NCBI GenBank assembly: GCA_013289715.1
Contig: JABCZJ010000021.1
Location: 1-64,000 of the forward strand
Source of the DNA: Acidobacteriota bacterium
Lineage (GTDB): Bacteria; Acidobacteriota; Terriglobia; Acidiferrales; UBA7541
Direction of reading: 5' to 3'
Length of the DNA stretch: 64,000 nt
Made by a program: the position numbers and the translations under genes. This document shows positions 1 to 7,347 of the stretch, piece after piece (the stretch's first letter is position 1; every line of letters begins with the position of its first letter). The notes beneath the pieces were generated by a model that worked only from the letters and a program-made list of their open reading frames with translations, was not told where the DNA came from and did no database searches.

Positions 1-7
1 CGAAAGA

Positions 8-29
8 AAAAGCCCCTCCCCCGGCTTTT
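8..29. terminator. Short terminator-like hairpin at the window edge
   Basis: AAAAGCC (8-14) and GGCTTTT (23-29) form a 7-bp stem around an 8-base loop, with A-rich flank on one side and T-rich on the other, so it could work in either direction. It may close a gene lying left of the window. The stem is short and half of it is A-T, hence low confidence. Confidence 0.35.
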
Positions 30-100
30 CCAGCCATCCAAACCTTCCCAAGAAACTGCCGGGGATCACAGCCCTGCCCAATCGGCGCAGTTCACTACAC

Positions 101-129
101 TTCCAGTCGCGATTGCGGAATCGCTGGAA
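101..129. promoter_or_regulatory. Inverted repeat upstream of the his promoter
   Basis: TTCCAG (101-106) pairs with CTGGAA (124-129) and CGATT (110-114) with AATCG (119-123), leaving a GCGG loop and a 3-base bulge. It ends 14 bases before the -35 box of the his promoter, where an operator could lie. No regulator is identified. Confidence 0.35.
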
Positions 130-143
130 TCCTGTCGGAATCC

Positions 144-172
144 TTGACATTACAGAAAGCTTGCGATAGTTT
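144..172 (+). promoter_or_regulatory. Putative sigma70-type promoter of the his operon
   Basis: TTGACA at 144-149 is a perfect -35 box. The -10 is less clear: GATAGT (165-170, spacer 15) or TAGTTT (167-172, spacer 17). Transcription would start near 177-183, almost at the ATG of the leader peptide (183), so that peptide would have little or no 5' untranslated region. No Shine-Dalgarno sequence precedes that ATG, which fits leaderless initiation. Confidence 0.5.
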
Positions 173-182
173 CTCTGCAGTC

Positions 183-254
183 ATGAAACTTCGGGCACAC
201 GATCTTCGCCTCCACCATCATCACGCCATCCCATGCCCGCGGTGGTGTGACTAG
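183..254 (+). CDS. hisL: Histidine operon leader peptide (attenuator peptide)
   Basis: A 23-codon reading frame from ATG 183 to TAG 252-254 encodes a peptide with His at position 6 and four consecutive His codons (CAC CAT CAT CAC) at 11-14. It lies between a sigma70-like promoter and a terminator hairpin just ahead of hisI. Runs of the regulatory amino acid codon in a short leader frame are the hallmark of transcription attenuation, in which ribosome stalling at His codons under low His-tRNA prevents terminator formation. The sequence shows the codons and position; the mechanism is inferred from the enterobacterial his paradigm. The frame has no visible ribosome-binding site. Confidence 0.75.
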   Translation: MKLRAHDLRLHHHHAIPCPRWCD

Positions 255-282
255 CTGACCTGGAATTTAAGCTGGACTCATC

Positions 283-320
283 AACCCGCAGGCGCCTAAC
301 CCGCCCGCGGGTTTTTTGTT
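283..320 (+). terminator. Attenuator terminator ahead of hisI
   Basis: Two copies of AACCCGC (283-289, 298-304) compete for one GCGGGTT (307-313), which runs into TTTTTTGTTTTT. The near copy gives a 6-bp stem with a 4-base loop; the far copy gives a longer stem enclosing the palindrome AGGCGCCT (290-297). The leader-frame segment CCCGCGG (236-242) is complementary to CCGCGGG (305-311) and could act as antiterminator. The hisI start lies 15 bases downstream. Confidence 0.65.
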
Positions 321-334
321 TTTAGGGAGAACCC

Positions 335-724
335 ATGGAGCTCGACTTCGAAAAGGAAAACGGCCTGATCCCCGCCATCGTCCAGGACGATTCCAGCGAC
401 GAAGTGCTGATGCTGGGATTCATGAATCGCGAAGCGCTGGAGCGCACCCGCGCCACGGGATTGGTCACGTTCTACAGCCGCTCGCGCCAGAAATTGTGGA
501 CCAAGGGCGAAAGCAGCGGCCAAAAATTGCTGCTGCGCGAACTGCGCGTGGATTGCGACCAGGACGCACTGCTGGTGCGCGTGGAACTTTCCGGCTCGGC
601 CGTCTGCCACGAAGGTTATCGCAGCTGTTTTTTCCGCCGCATCGAAAAAGATGGCGAAACCGCGGTAATCGCCGAGCGCGTTTTTTCGCCCGCAGAACTT
701 TACGGCGAGGGGAAAAAACCATGA
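335..724 (+). CDS. hisI: Phosphoribosyl-AMP cyclohydrolase
   Basis: This 129-aa protein opens the imidazole-side ring of phosphoribosyl-AMP, the third step of histidine synthesis, in the cytoplasm. The family signature is visible: a zinc-site motif DCDQDALL (about residues 70-77) and CHEGYRSCFFR (about 90-100), whose Cys residues bind the catalytic zinc. The length is that of a monofunctional HisI; there is no HisE (phosphoribosyl-ATP pyrophosphatase) extension. The ATG follows AGGGAG with good spacing. It is the first structural gene after the attenuator, and its stop overlaps the hisG start (ATGA). Confidence 0.95.
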   Translation: MELDFEKENGLIPAIVQDDSSDEVLMLGFMNREALERTRATGLVTFYSRSRQKLWTKGESSGQKLLLRELRVDCDQDALLVRVELSGSAVCHEGYRSCFFRRIEKDGETAVIAERVFSPAELYGEGKKP

Positions 725-1593
725 GCAGCCTGAAGCTGGGCATCCCCAAAGGAAGTCTGCAGGATTCCACCGTCGAGCTTTTCGCGCGTGCGGGCTGGCG
801 CATTTCCGTAAATTCGCGCAGTTATTATCCGACGATTGACGACCCTGAGGTCCAATGCATGCTCGTGCGCGCGCAAGAAATGGCGCGTTATGTCGGCAGC
901 GGCGCGCTGGATGCAGGCATCACCGGCAAGGATTGGATCCTCGAAACCAGCGGCGCGGTGGAAGAAATCGCCGAACTGGTTTACGCGAAGACCAGCCTGG
1001 GCCGCGTGCGCTGGGTGCTGGCGGTGGCCGAAGATTCGCCGGTGAAAAACGTGCGCGACCTGGAAGGAAAAGTGATCGCCACAGAAGCCGTACATCTGAC
1101 GGAGCAATATTTGCAGCGCCACGGTGTGAGCGCGCGCGTGGAATTTTCCTGGGGCGCCACGGAAGTGAAAGTCCCGCAACTGGCCGACGCCATTGTGGAG
1201 GTCACCGAGACCGGCGCGTCCCTGCGCGCAAACCATTTGCGCATCGTGGACACGCTGCTGGAATCCGCGCCGTGGTTTATCGCCCATCGTGCGTCCTGGC
1301 AGGATCAATGGAAACGCGAAAAAATCCAGAACATGGTGCTGCTGCTCGAAGGCGCGATTAACGCATACAACCGCGTGGGCTTGATGCTCAACGTGCGCCG
1401 CGAAGATCTTCCGAATGTGCTGGCGGCGCTTCCTGCTTTGCGAAATCCGACCGTCGCCCAACTGAGCGATCCGGATTGGGTAGCGATCAATACCATCGTC
1501 GAAGAACGCACCGTGCGGCAACTAATTCCGAAACTCAAATCGGCGCGCGCCGAAGGGATTGTTGAGTATCCGCTCAACAAAATTGTGTATTGA
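721..1593 (+). CDS. hisG: ATP phosphoribosyltransferase, long form
   Basis: HisG condenses ATP with PRPP, the committed and feedback-regulated step of histidine synthesis. At 290 aa it matches the long form (HisG-L) with a C-terminal regulatory domain, so no HisZ partner is expected. The N-terminus LGIPKGSLQ and the phosphate-binding region around ALDAGITGKDW fit the family. The reading frame is open further upstream, but ATG 721 is chosen because it gives the conserved N-terminus, overlaps the hisI stop as ATGA and follows GGGGAAAAAACC. The stop overlaps the hisD ATG by one base. Confidence 0.95.
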   Translation: MSSLKLGIPKGSLQDSTVELFARAGWRISVNSRSYYPTIDDPEVQCMLVRAQEMARYVGSGALDAGITGKDWILETSGAVEEIAELVYAKTSLGRVRWVLAVAEDSPVKNVRDLEGKVIATEAVHLTEQYLQRHGVSARVEFSWGATEVKVPQLADAIVEVTETGASLRANHLRIVDTLLESAPWFIAHRASWQDQWKREKIQNMVLLLEGAINAYNRVGLMLNVRREDLPNVLAALPALRNPTVAQLSDPDWVAINTIVEERTVRQLIPKLKSARAEGIVEYPLNKIVY

Positions 1594-2846
1594 TGCTTGT
1601 ACTCCGGCTCACGAGCGCGATCGAAGAAAAGATTTTGGCGCAGCGGCGCGGCCGCGACCTCGTGGCAGAACGCGCGGCCGCCCGAATTGTGCGTGACGTG
1701 CAACGTCGCGGCGATGCGGCACTATTTTACTGGACGAAGCGGTTCGATCGGCTCGCATTGCACCGCAGTAACGTATGGGTTGCGCGCGATGAATTGCGCA
1801 GCGCAACGCGCAGGGTCTCGGAAGAATTTCTGGAAGCCGTGGATCACGCCGCGCGGAATATTCGCGCCGTCGCGCGCCGCCAGAAACCGCAAGAGTGGAC
1901 GCTGGAAGTGGAACCGGGCGTGCGCGCGAGCCAGCGCGTCCGCCCCATCGAAACGGTGGGATGCTATCTTCCCGGCGGAAGATTCTCGCTGGTGTCCACG
2001 CTTTTGATGACCGCAATTCCGGCACAGGAAGCCGGTGTGCGCAACATTGTGATTGTGAGCCCGCAACCCGGTGACGAGCTCCTCGCCGCGGCCGAAAGCC
2101 TCGGCCTGCTGCAGATTGCGCGCGTGGGCGGGGCGCAGGCGATCGCCGCTCTCGCCTATGGAACGCAGTCAATTCCGCGCGTGGACAAACTTTTTGGCCC
2201 TGGCAATCGCTACGTCACGGCTGCGAAGCGATTGGTCAGCGCCGACTGCGCGATTGATCTGCTCGCCGGGCCGACCGAAGCAGTAGTCTTCGCGCAGCGC
2301 GGCAATCCAACTTTTATCGCCACAGATTTGCTCGCGCAAGCGGAACACGATCCGGATGCGGTCGCGCTTTTCGTCACCACATCGGCGCTGTTCGCCCGCA
2401 GCGTCGTTGCCCAGATCGCACAACAGCTGACGCGCCTTCCGAAATCGAATCCAGCGTGGGGTTCGCTCGCCAAAAATGGCGTCGTGCTCGTTGCGCCAAA
2501 TCTTGCAGCTGCCGTGCGCTTTGTCAATCGCTTCGCGCCGGAGCATTTGAGTCTGCCCGGCGCCGCCAGCCGTCATGCCGACCGATTTGATTCGGCGGGA
2601 AGTATTTTCCTCGGCGACTGGAGCGCGCAATCCTTCGGCGATTACGCCACCGGCACAAATCACGTCTTGCCCACGGGCGGCGTGGCTCGCGCGCGCGGCG
2701 GATTGTCGACCGCGGATTTCGTGAAATGTATCAGCGTGCAGGAAGTAACTCGCACAGGCCTCGCGCGCCTCGCACCAGTGGTGAAACAGTTCGCGAAAGC
2801 CGAGGGGTTGCTGGCGCACGCGCGCGCAGTCGAGGTGCGCGAATGA
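1593..2846 (+). CDS. hisD: Histidinol dehydrogenase
   Basis: HisD catalyses the last two oxidations, L-histidinol to histidine, using NAD and zinc. The 417-aa length is typical, and family segments GPGNRYVTAAKRLV (near residue 205), the Q..H region AQAEHDPDA (near 250) and FAPEHLSLPG (near 313) are present, including the catalytic Glu-His pair. ATG 1593 shares its first base with the hisG stop (TGATG); a TTG three bases earlier is possible but less likely. The end overlaps hisC as ATGA. Confidence 0.95.
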   Translation: MLVLRLTSAIEEKILAQRRGRDLVAERAAARIVRDVQRRGDAALFYWTKRFDRLALHRSNVWVARDELRSATRRVSEEFLEAVDHAARNIRAVARRQKPQEWTLEVEPGVRASQRVRPIETVGCYLPGGRFSLVSTLLMTAIPAQEAGVRNIVIVSPQPGDELLAAAESLGLLQIARVGGAQAIAALAYGTQSIPRVDKLFGPGNRYVTAAKRLVSADCAIDLLAGPTEAVVFAQRGNPTFIATDLLAQAEHDPDAVALFVTTSALFARSVVAQIAQQLTRLPKSNPAWGSLAKNGVVLVAPNLAAAVRFVNRFAPEHLSLPGAASRHADRFDSAGSIFLGDWSAQSFGDYATGTNHVLPTGGVARARGGLSTADFVKCISVQEVTRTGLARLAPVVKQFAKAEGLLAHARAVEVRE

Positions 2847-3898
2847 AGCCCGTGATTCCGGTACGCGGCGCCGTTACGCGCATGCGTCCCTATCATCCGC
2901 CGCTCGAAGGCCGCGACGGAAAGCTGCGCCTGGATTTCAACGAAAACACCATCGGCTGCTCGCCAATGGTGCGAAAAGCGATTCGGAATCTGACCTCCGC
3001 CGCCGTCTCTATGTATCCGGAGCAGGAAAGCGTACGACACGAGTTAGCGACGTTTTTCGGCGTGCGCGCGGAGGAACTGCTGCTGACCAACGGAACCGAT
3101 GAAGCGTTACATCTGGTCGCGGATACATTTGTCGAGCCGGGCGACGAGGTCTTGCTTGTCGAGCCCACTTTTGCGATGTATCGCTTTTATTGCGAGCTCG
3201 CAGGAGCGCGCATCCTGGCGCTGCGCTATGACGACGCGATGCGGTTTCCGATGCGCGGGCTACTGACTGCGTTGCGCAAGGGCCCGCGCGTCTTTTTCCT
3301 CGCCAATCCAAATAATCCCACCGGCAGCGTCGTGCGGCCCGCGGAATTACGACGCATCCTGAAAACCGCAACAAAGACGCTGCTGGTTGTGGACGAAGCC
3401 TATTTCGAGTTCTCCGGTATCACGATCCTTCCGTGGATTCGCCGCCACAATAATCTGGTGGTGACACGCACATTTTCAAAAGCCGCCGGACTGGCCGGCC
3501 TGCGCTTGGGCTGCATTTTTGCGCATCGCTCCATCGCCGAACATTTCAGAAAAGCGCAATCACCTTATCCCGTAAACGTCGCGGCACTGGCCGCGGCGCG
3601 CGCCACGATCCGCGATCGGCGATTCCTGCGCAACACGCTTCGCGAATTTCGCCGCAGTCGCAAAGAACTCGAGCGCGGGCTTGCGAAGCTGGGCATTCCA
3701 TTCTTCCCCAGCGCCGCGAATTTCGTTCTGCTCTCTCTCGGCGAGCGTGCGAAAGAAGTAGTCGCATCTCTCGCGCGCCAGGGCACGCTGATCCGCGATC
3801 GCTCCAGCGATTTCGGCGGCGCCGGCTATGTGCGCATCACTTTCGGAACGCTTTCGCAAACCCGCCGCGTGCTGCGGCAATTGAAAGAGATCGTATGA
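2843..3898 (+). CDS. hisC: Histidinol-phosphate aminotransferase
   Basis: This 351-aa fold-type I PLP enzyme converts imidazole acetol phosphate to histidinol phosphate. Visible marks are LDFNENTIG at the N-terminus, LANPNNPTGS (substrate and PLP region), VDEAYFEF and the PLP lysine in RTFSKAAGLAGLRLG. The open frame extends upstream into hisD, but ATG 2843 (overlapping the hisD stop) gives the family N-terminus. A second HisC-like protein with a Tat signal lies at 36465-37622, so this operon copy is presumably the biosynthetic enzyme. Confidence 0.93.
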   Translation: MKPVIPVRGAVTRMRPYHPPLEGRDGKLRLDFNENTIGCSPMVRKAIRNLTSAAVSMYPEQESVRHELATFFGVRAEELLLTNGTDEALHLVADTFVEPGDEVLLVEPTFAMYRFYCELAGARILALRYDDAMRFPMRGLLTALRKGPRVFFLANPNNPTGSVVRPAELRRILKTATKTLLVVDEAYFEFSGITILPWIRRHNNLVVTRTFSKAAGLAGLRLGCIFAHRSIAEHFRKAQSPYPVNVAALAAARATIRDRRFLRNTLREFRRSRKELERGLAKLGIPFFPSAANFVLLSLGERAKEVVASLARQGTLIRDRSSDFGGAGYVRITFGTLSQTRRVLRQLKEIV

Positions 3899-4482
3899 GG
3901 AAAGCCGCGGTGCACAGAACCACGAACGAAACCAGCATTCAGCTGAAACTGAACCTCGACGGACGCGGAAAAGCGCGCATTGATACCGGCATCCGCTTTT
4001 TCGATCACATGCTCGAGCAGATCGCGCGGCACGGTGCGCTCGATCTCGATTTGGTCGCGCGCGGCGATCTGGACGTGGACCAGCACCACACCGTTGAAGA
4101 TGTCGGCATCGCGCTGGGCGAAGCGGTGAAGCAAGCTCTCGGCTCGAAACGCGGAATCCTGCGCGCCGGATACTTTTTGATGCCCATGGACGAATCGCTC
4201 GGCGCCTGCGCGCTCGATTTTTCCGGCCGCGCTCATTTCGTCTGCAAATGGCGGCCGCTGGCCCGTCGCGTCGGCGATTTTCAAACTGAGTTGCTCGAAG
4301 ATTTCTTTCAGGCCTTCGCGCAGGCGGCCGCGGCCAACGTGCATTTGCGCCACGTGTACGGCCGCTCGTCACACCATCAGATCGAAGTGATGTTCAAAGC
4401 CTTCGCGCGCGCGCTGCGTTTTGCGGTGACGCGCGATCGCCAGCTGCGCCGCGTTTTGCCGAGCACGAAGGGGCTGCTGTGA
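3895..4482 (+). CDS. hisB: Imidazoleglycerol-phosphate dehydratase
   Basis: The monofunctional 195-aa dehydratase removes water from IGP to give imidazole acetol phosphate. Two manganese-binding His-rich repeats are visible: FFDHMLEQIARHG with QHHTVEDVGIALGEA, and GRSSHHQIEVMFKAFARAL. There is no fused histidinol-phosphatase domain, so that activity must come from a gene outside this operon. The start overlaps the hisC stop (ATGA) and the end overlaps the GTG of hisH. Confidence 0.95.
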   Translation: MRKAAVHRTTNETSIQLKLNLDGRGKARIDTGIRFFDHMLEQIARHGALDLDLVARGDLDVDQHHTVEDVGIALGEAVKQALGSKRGILRAGYFLMPMDESLGACALDFSGRAHFVCKWRPLARRVGDFQTELLEDFFQAFAQAAAANVHLRHVYGRSSHHQIEVMFKAFARALRFAVTRDRQLRRVLPSTKGLL

Positions 4483-5084
4483 AAATTTTCATCATTGATT
4501 ACGGCGCGGGGAACTTGCCGTCGGTAGAACGCGCGCTGCGCAGCCTGGGCGCTGAAACCGAATGCGTCACCAGGCCGGAACAAGTCGCGGCGGCGCGCGC
4601 GCTGGTTCTCCCCGGTGTCGGACACTTCTCCGCGTTCGTAACCGGGCTGCGCGAAAGAAATCTCACCGCTGCGTTACAGCATGCAATTGCAGGCGGCATT
4701 CCAGTTCTCGGGATTTGCTTGGGTCTCCAAGCGATGTTCTCAGCCAGCGCGGAGGCCCCCGGCGAACAAGGCCTCGATCTGATTCACGAAAATGTGCAAG
4801 CGCTGCCCACCAACGTGAAATCGCCGCACATCGGCTGGAATCAGCTGCGTCGACTGCGCAAAAGCATTCTACTTCGCGAAATTCCACACGACGCCTATTT
4901 TTATTTCGCGCATTCCTACGCCGTGGCCGCGAGCCAACCGCACACCGCCGCCGCATGCGATCACGGGTTCCCTTTCGCCGCGGTGTTGGAACAAGACAAC
5001 ATGATGGCGGTACAGTTTCATCCCGAAAAATCCGGCGACGCCGGCTGGCACGTGCTGCGCAATTTCCTGGAGTGGGCGCAGTGA
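4479..5084 (+). CDS. hisH: Imidazole glycerol phosphate synthase, glutaminase subunit
   Basis: HisH hydrolyses glutamine and channels ammonia to HisF. The class I amidotransferase triad is visible: the nucleophile in GICLGLQ (near residue 78), and His and Glu in QFHPEKSG (near 182). The N-terminal YGAGNLPSVERAL fits, with Pro where Arg is usual. The 201-aa length is normal. The start is GTG, embedded in the hisB stop (GTGA), implying translational coupling; the same arrangement joins it to hisF. Confidence 0.94.
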   Translation: MKIFIIDYGAGNLPSVERALRSLGAETECVTRPEQVAAARALVLPGVGHFSAFVTGLRERNLTAALQHAIAGGIPVLGICLGLQAMFSASAEAPGEQGLDLIHENVQALPTNVKSPHIGWNQLRRLRKSILLREIPHDAYFYFAHSYAVAASQPHTAAACDHGFPFAAVLEQDNMMAVQFHPEKSGDAGWHVLRNFLEWAQ

Positions 5085-5845
5085 CCCTCGCTCGCCGCAT
5101 TATTCCCTGCCTCGACGTGGACGCCGGCCGCGTGGTGAAGGGCGTGGAATTCGCCAGCCTGCGCGATATGGGCGATCCGGAAGAACTCGCCGCCCGATAT
5201 AATCGCGAAGGCGCCGACGAGTTGATCCTTCTCGATATCACCGCGTCGCGCGATGGCCGCGCCACGTTTCTTGAAACCGTTCGCCGCGTCGCACAACAAT
5301 TGAATATTCCGTTCACCGCCGGTGGCGGAATTCGCCGCCTCGAAGATGGGAATGCCGTGCTGCGCGCCGGCGCTGATAAAGTCACGGTGAACACGGCAGC
5401 CGTTGAGCGTCCCGAACTGATTTCAGAGCTTGCAGCGCAATTTGGCTCGCAAGCGGTGGTCCTTTCGATGGACGTGAAGAAAACGAACGCAGCCTGGGAA
5501 GTCTTCATCCGCGGAGGCGCCGAATCCAGCGGGCGCGACGCAGCTGCATGGGCGCGCGAAGGCGTCGCGCGCGGGGCGGGGGAAATTCTGCTGACTTCGA
5601 TTGACCGCGACGGCACCTGCAGCGGATTCGATTGCGGCCTGACGGCGGCGATCGCGGCGCAGGTCTCGGTTCCGGTCATTGCCTCCGGCGGCGCAAAAAC
5701 ATTCGAAGATTTTCTGGCGGTCTTCGGCGAGGGTCAGGCGGATGCGGCGCTGGCCGCTTCGATTTTTCACACCGCGGAGCATTCGATTGGCGCGCTGAAG
5801 AAATATTTGGCGGGGCGCGGCGTGCCAGTGCGCCTCAGCCGATGA
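5081..5845 (+). CDS. hisF: Imidazole glycerol phosphate synthase, cyclase subunit
   Basis: HisF (254 aa, TIM barrel) uses HisH-derived ammonia to cyclise PRFAR to IGP and AICAR. Catalytic Asp residues are seen in IPCLDVDAGRVVKG (near residue 11) and VVLSMDVKK (near 130), and the phosphate loop TSIDRDGTCSGFD is intact. The start is GTG overlapping the hisH stop; a much longer open frame exists upstream but lies antiparallel to family expectation within hisH. A 42-bp gap follows before hisA, the only gap inside the operon. Confidence 0.95.
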   Translation: MTLARRIIPCLDVDAGRVVKGVEFASLRDMGDPEELAARYNREGADELILLDITASRDGRATFLETVRRVAQQLNIPFTAGGGIRRLEDGNAVLRAGADKVTVNTAAVERPELISELAAQFGSQAVVLSMDVKKTNAAWEVFIRGGAESSGRDAAAWAREGVARGAGEILLTSIDRDGTCSGFDCGLTAAIAAQVSVPVIASGGAKTFEDFLAVFGEGQADAALAASIFHTAEHSIGALKKYLAGRGVPVRLSR

Positions 5846-5887
5846 GCCTCCGCCAATGAACCTCGGACTCGGCGGTCATAGGACACG

Positions 5888-6571
5888 ATGATCATTCCCT
5901 GCATTGATCTGCAAGGCGGCAAAGCCGTGCAACTCGTCCGCGGCCGCAAGCTGGTGCTTTCGGTTAACGATGTTCTCGGCCTGCTGGACCGCTTTCGCGA
6001 TTATCCGATCCTGCATGTGATCGACCTGGACGCCGCGATCGGTACCGGATCGAACGGCCGCTGGATCAAGATTTTGTCCCGCCGCGCAAAAATGGAGATT
6101 CGCGTGGGTGGTGGAATCCGTAGCGCCGCTCGCGCGGCACAGATCCTTTCCTGGGGCGCGGAGAAAATCATTGTAGGCAGCGCAGCGTTCCGCGATGGAA
6201 AAATCGCGCACGATTTTCTGCAGCAATTGCGTGCGCGCGTGGGGCGCAAGAATGTGATTCTGGCGCTGGACACCGAACGCGGCCAAATCGTCGTCCGCGG
6301 CTGGCGGCAGCGCCTGAAATTGCGCCCTGTAGATGTGATTCCGGAGCTCGAACCTTACTGCTCCGGATTTCTTTGCACCTTTGTGGACAATGAGGGAACG
6401 ATGAAAGGCACCGACCTCGCCTGGTTCCGTAAACTGCGGCGCATCACAAAAAAACCGATCACCGCGGCCGGCGGCATTCGCACCCAGCGGGAAGTTCGTG
6501 CGCTCGAAAAAATCGGCATGCACGCAGCCGTCGGCATGGCCATCTACTTAGGCAAACTTTCCGGATCGTGA
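5888..6571 (+). CDS. hisA: ProFAR isomerase, divergent HisA
   Basis: HisA isomerises ProFAR to PRFAR. This 227-aa protein is shorter than the usual 240-250. It keeps the first catalytic Asp (MIIPCIDLQGG, residue 7), VGGGIRSAARAAQ, the Asp in ILALDTERG and TAAGGIRT, but the segment normally read as TDISRDGT is TFVDNEGT, so the conserved Asp before Gly is Glu. From memory, eukaryotic-type HisA carries VEG at this place. Position at the end of the his operon supports the function. Its last 28 bases overlap the convergent eutC. Confidence 0.85.
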   Translation: MIIPCIDLQGGKAVQLVRGRKLVLSVNDVLGLLDRFRDYPILHVIDLDAAIGTGSNGRWIKILSRRAKMEIRVGGGIRSAARAAQILSWGAEKIIVGSAAFRDGKIAHDFLQQLRARVGRKNVILALDTERGQIVVRGWRQRLKLRPVDVIPELEPYCSGFLCTFVDNEGTMKGTDLAWFRKLRRITKKPITAAGGIRTQREVRALEKIGMHAAVGMAIYLGKLSGS

Positions 6572-7347
6572 CCGGCGCTTTCTTTCAGCGTCACTCCGCT
6601 CAGGCGCAGCCTCATCATCTGAGCGCACAAATTGAGGATACGTGCGGCCGCTTCCTCCGCGCTCAATCCGCGACTGTGAATATTCGAAATAAGATTGCGA
6701 TTCGCATCTGAATGCGTGCGCTCCGGTCGGTACGCCATGTATGCCGACAAACTTTCCGCGGTAGCCAGGCCGGGCCGCTCGCCGATTAAGAGCAGCACAA
6801 CCCGCGGCCCGAGTAACTCGCCAATTTCGTTCACAATCCCGACGCGGCAACGATGAATGATAAATGTCTGCCCGACACTCCAGCCTCTCGCCTCCGCGCT
6901 CTCCACCAGCAGCGGAAGTAGTCGTGGAACCTGCGCGCCAATCGCCGGAACAGAGAGCCCGTCGCCGATCGCAATCTGCACATCGCACTCCGCAGCGCAG
7001 CGTCGCACAATTTCCGCGCGCGATGCGTCGCTGAAGGCACGGCCCAGCGAGGGGTGCTGCAAGTATTCGTCTTTTGAGGAAGCTCGCGTGGGCACAGCGA
7101 AGAGCTTCCATCGCTCCACAAACTCCGTACCGAACGCCGTCGCCACGTCAAGTTCCGCGCGCACCGCGTCCCGCGCAGCGGCATGGTCCTCTCGCAGCTG
7201 CAGCTGCGTTTCCGTACGATAGGCTGGCCCCGCGCGCCCGACCAGAATCCGCGCCGGCGTGCGCGCGCGGATCTTCCGCACCAGCTCCGGCCAGTCCGCA
7301 CCCACCGCCAATTTGCCCGCAGCGAGTTTGTCGCGGTCTTCAGCCAT
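6544..7347 (-). CDS. eutC: Ethanolamine ammonia-lyase, small subunit
   Basis: EutC pairs with EutB to form the adenosylcobalamin-dependent lyase that splits ethanolamine into acetaldehyde and ammonia. The 267-aa sequence shows the family start RARTPARILVGRAG (near residue 25), the Asp-rich IAIGDGLSVPAI (near 125) and the C-terminal RPERTHSDANRNLISNIH. ATG 7347 lies 8 bases inside the eutB end, so the two are coupled. The open frame continues upstream in eutB but without family similarity. The 3' end overlaps hisA convergently by 28 bp. No microcompartment shell genes are nearby. Confidence 0.92.
   Translation of the reverse strand: MAEDRDKLAAGKLAVGADWPELVRKIRARTPARILVGRAGPAYRTETQLQLREDHAAARDAVRAELDVATAFGTEFVERWKLFAVPTRASSKDEYLQHPSLGRAFSDASRAEIVRRCAAECDVQIAIGDGLSVPAIGAQVPRLLPLLVESAEARGWSVGQTFIIHRCRVGIVNEIGELLGPRVVLLLIGERPGLATAESLSAYMAYRPERTHSDANRNLISNIHSRGLSAEEAAARILNLCAQMMRLRLSGVTLKESAGHDPESLPK

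Noticed and set aside
3560..5679. Long open frames on the minus strand opposite hisC to hisF
   Set aside because: They are antisense to well-supported his genes, are Arg/Ala-rich with no family likeness, and arise from the G/C-rich codon usage.
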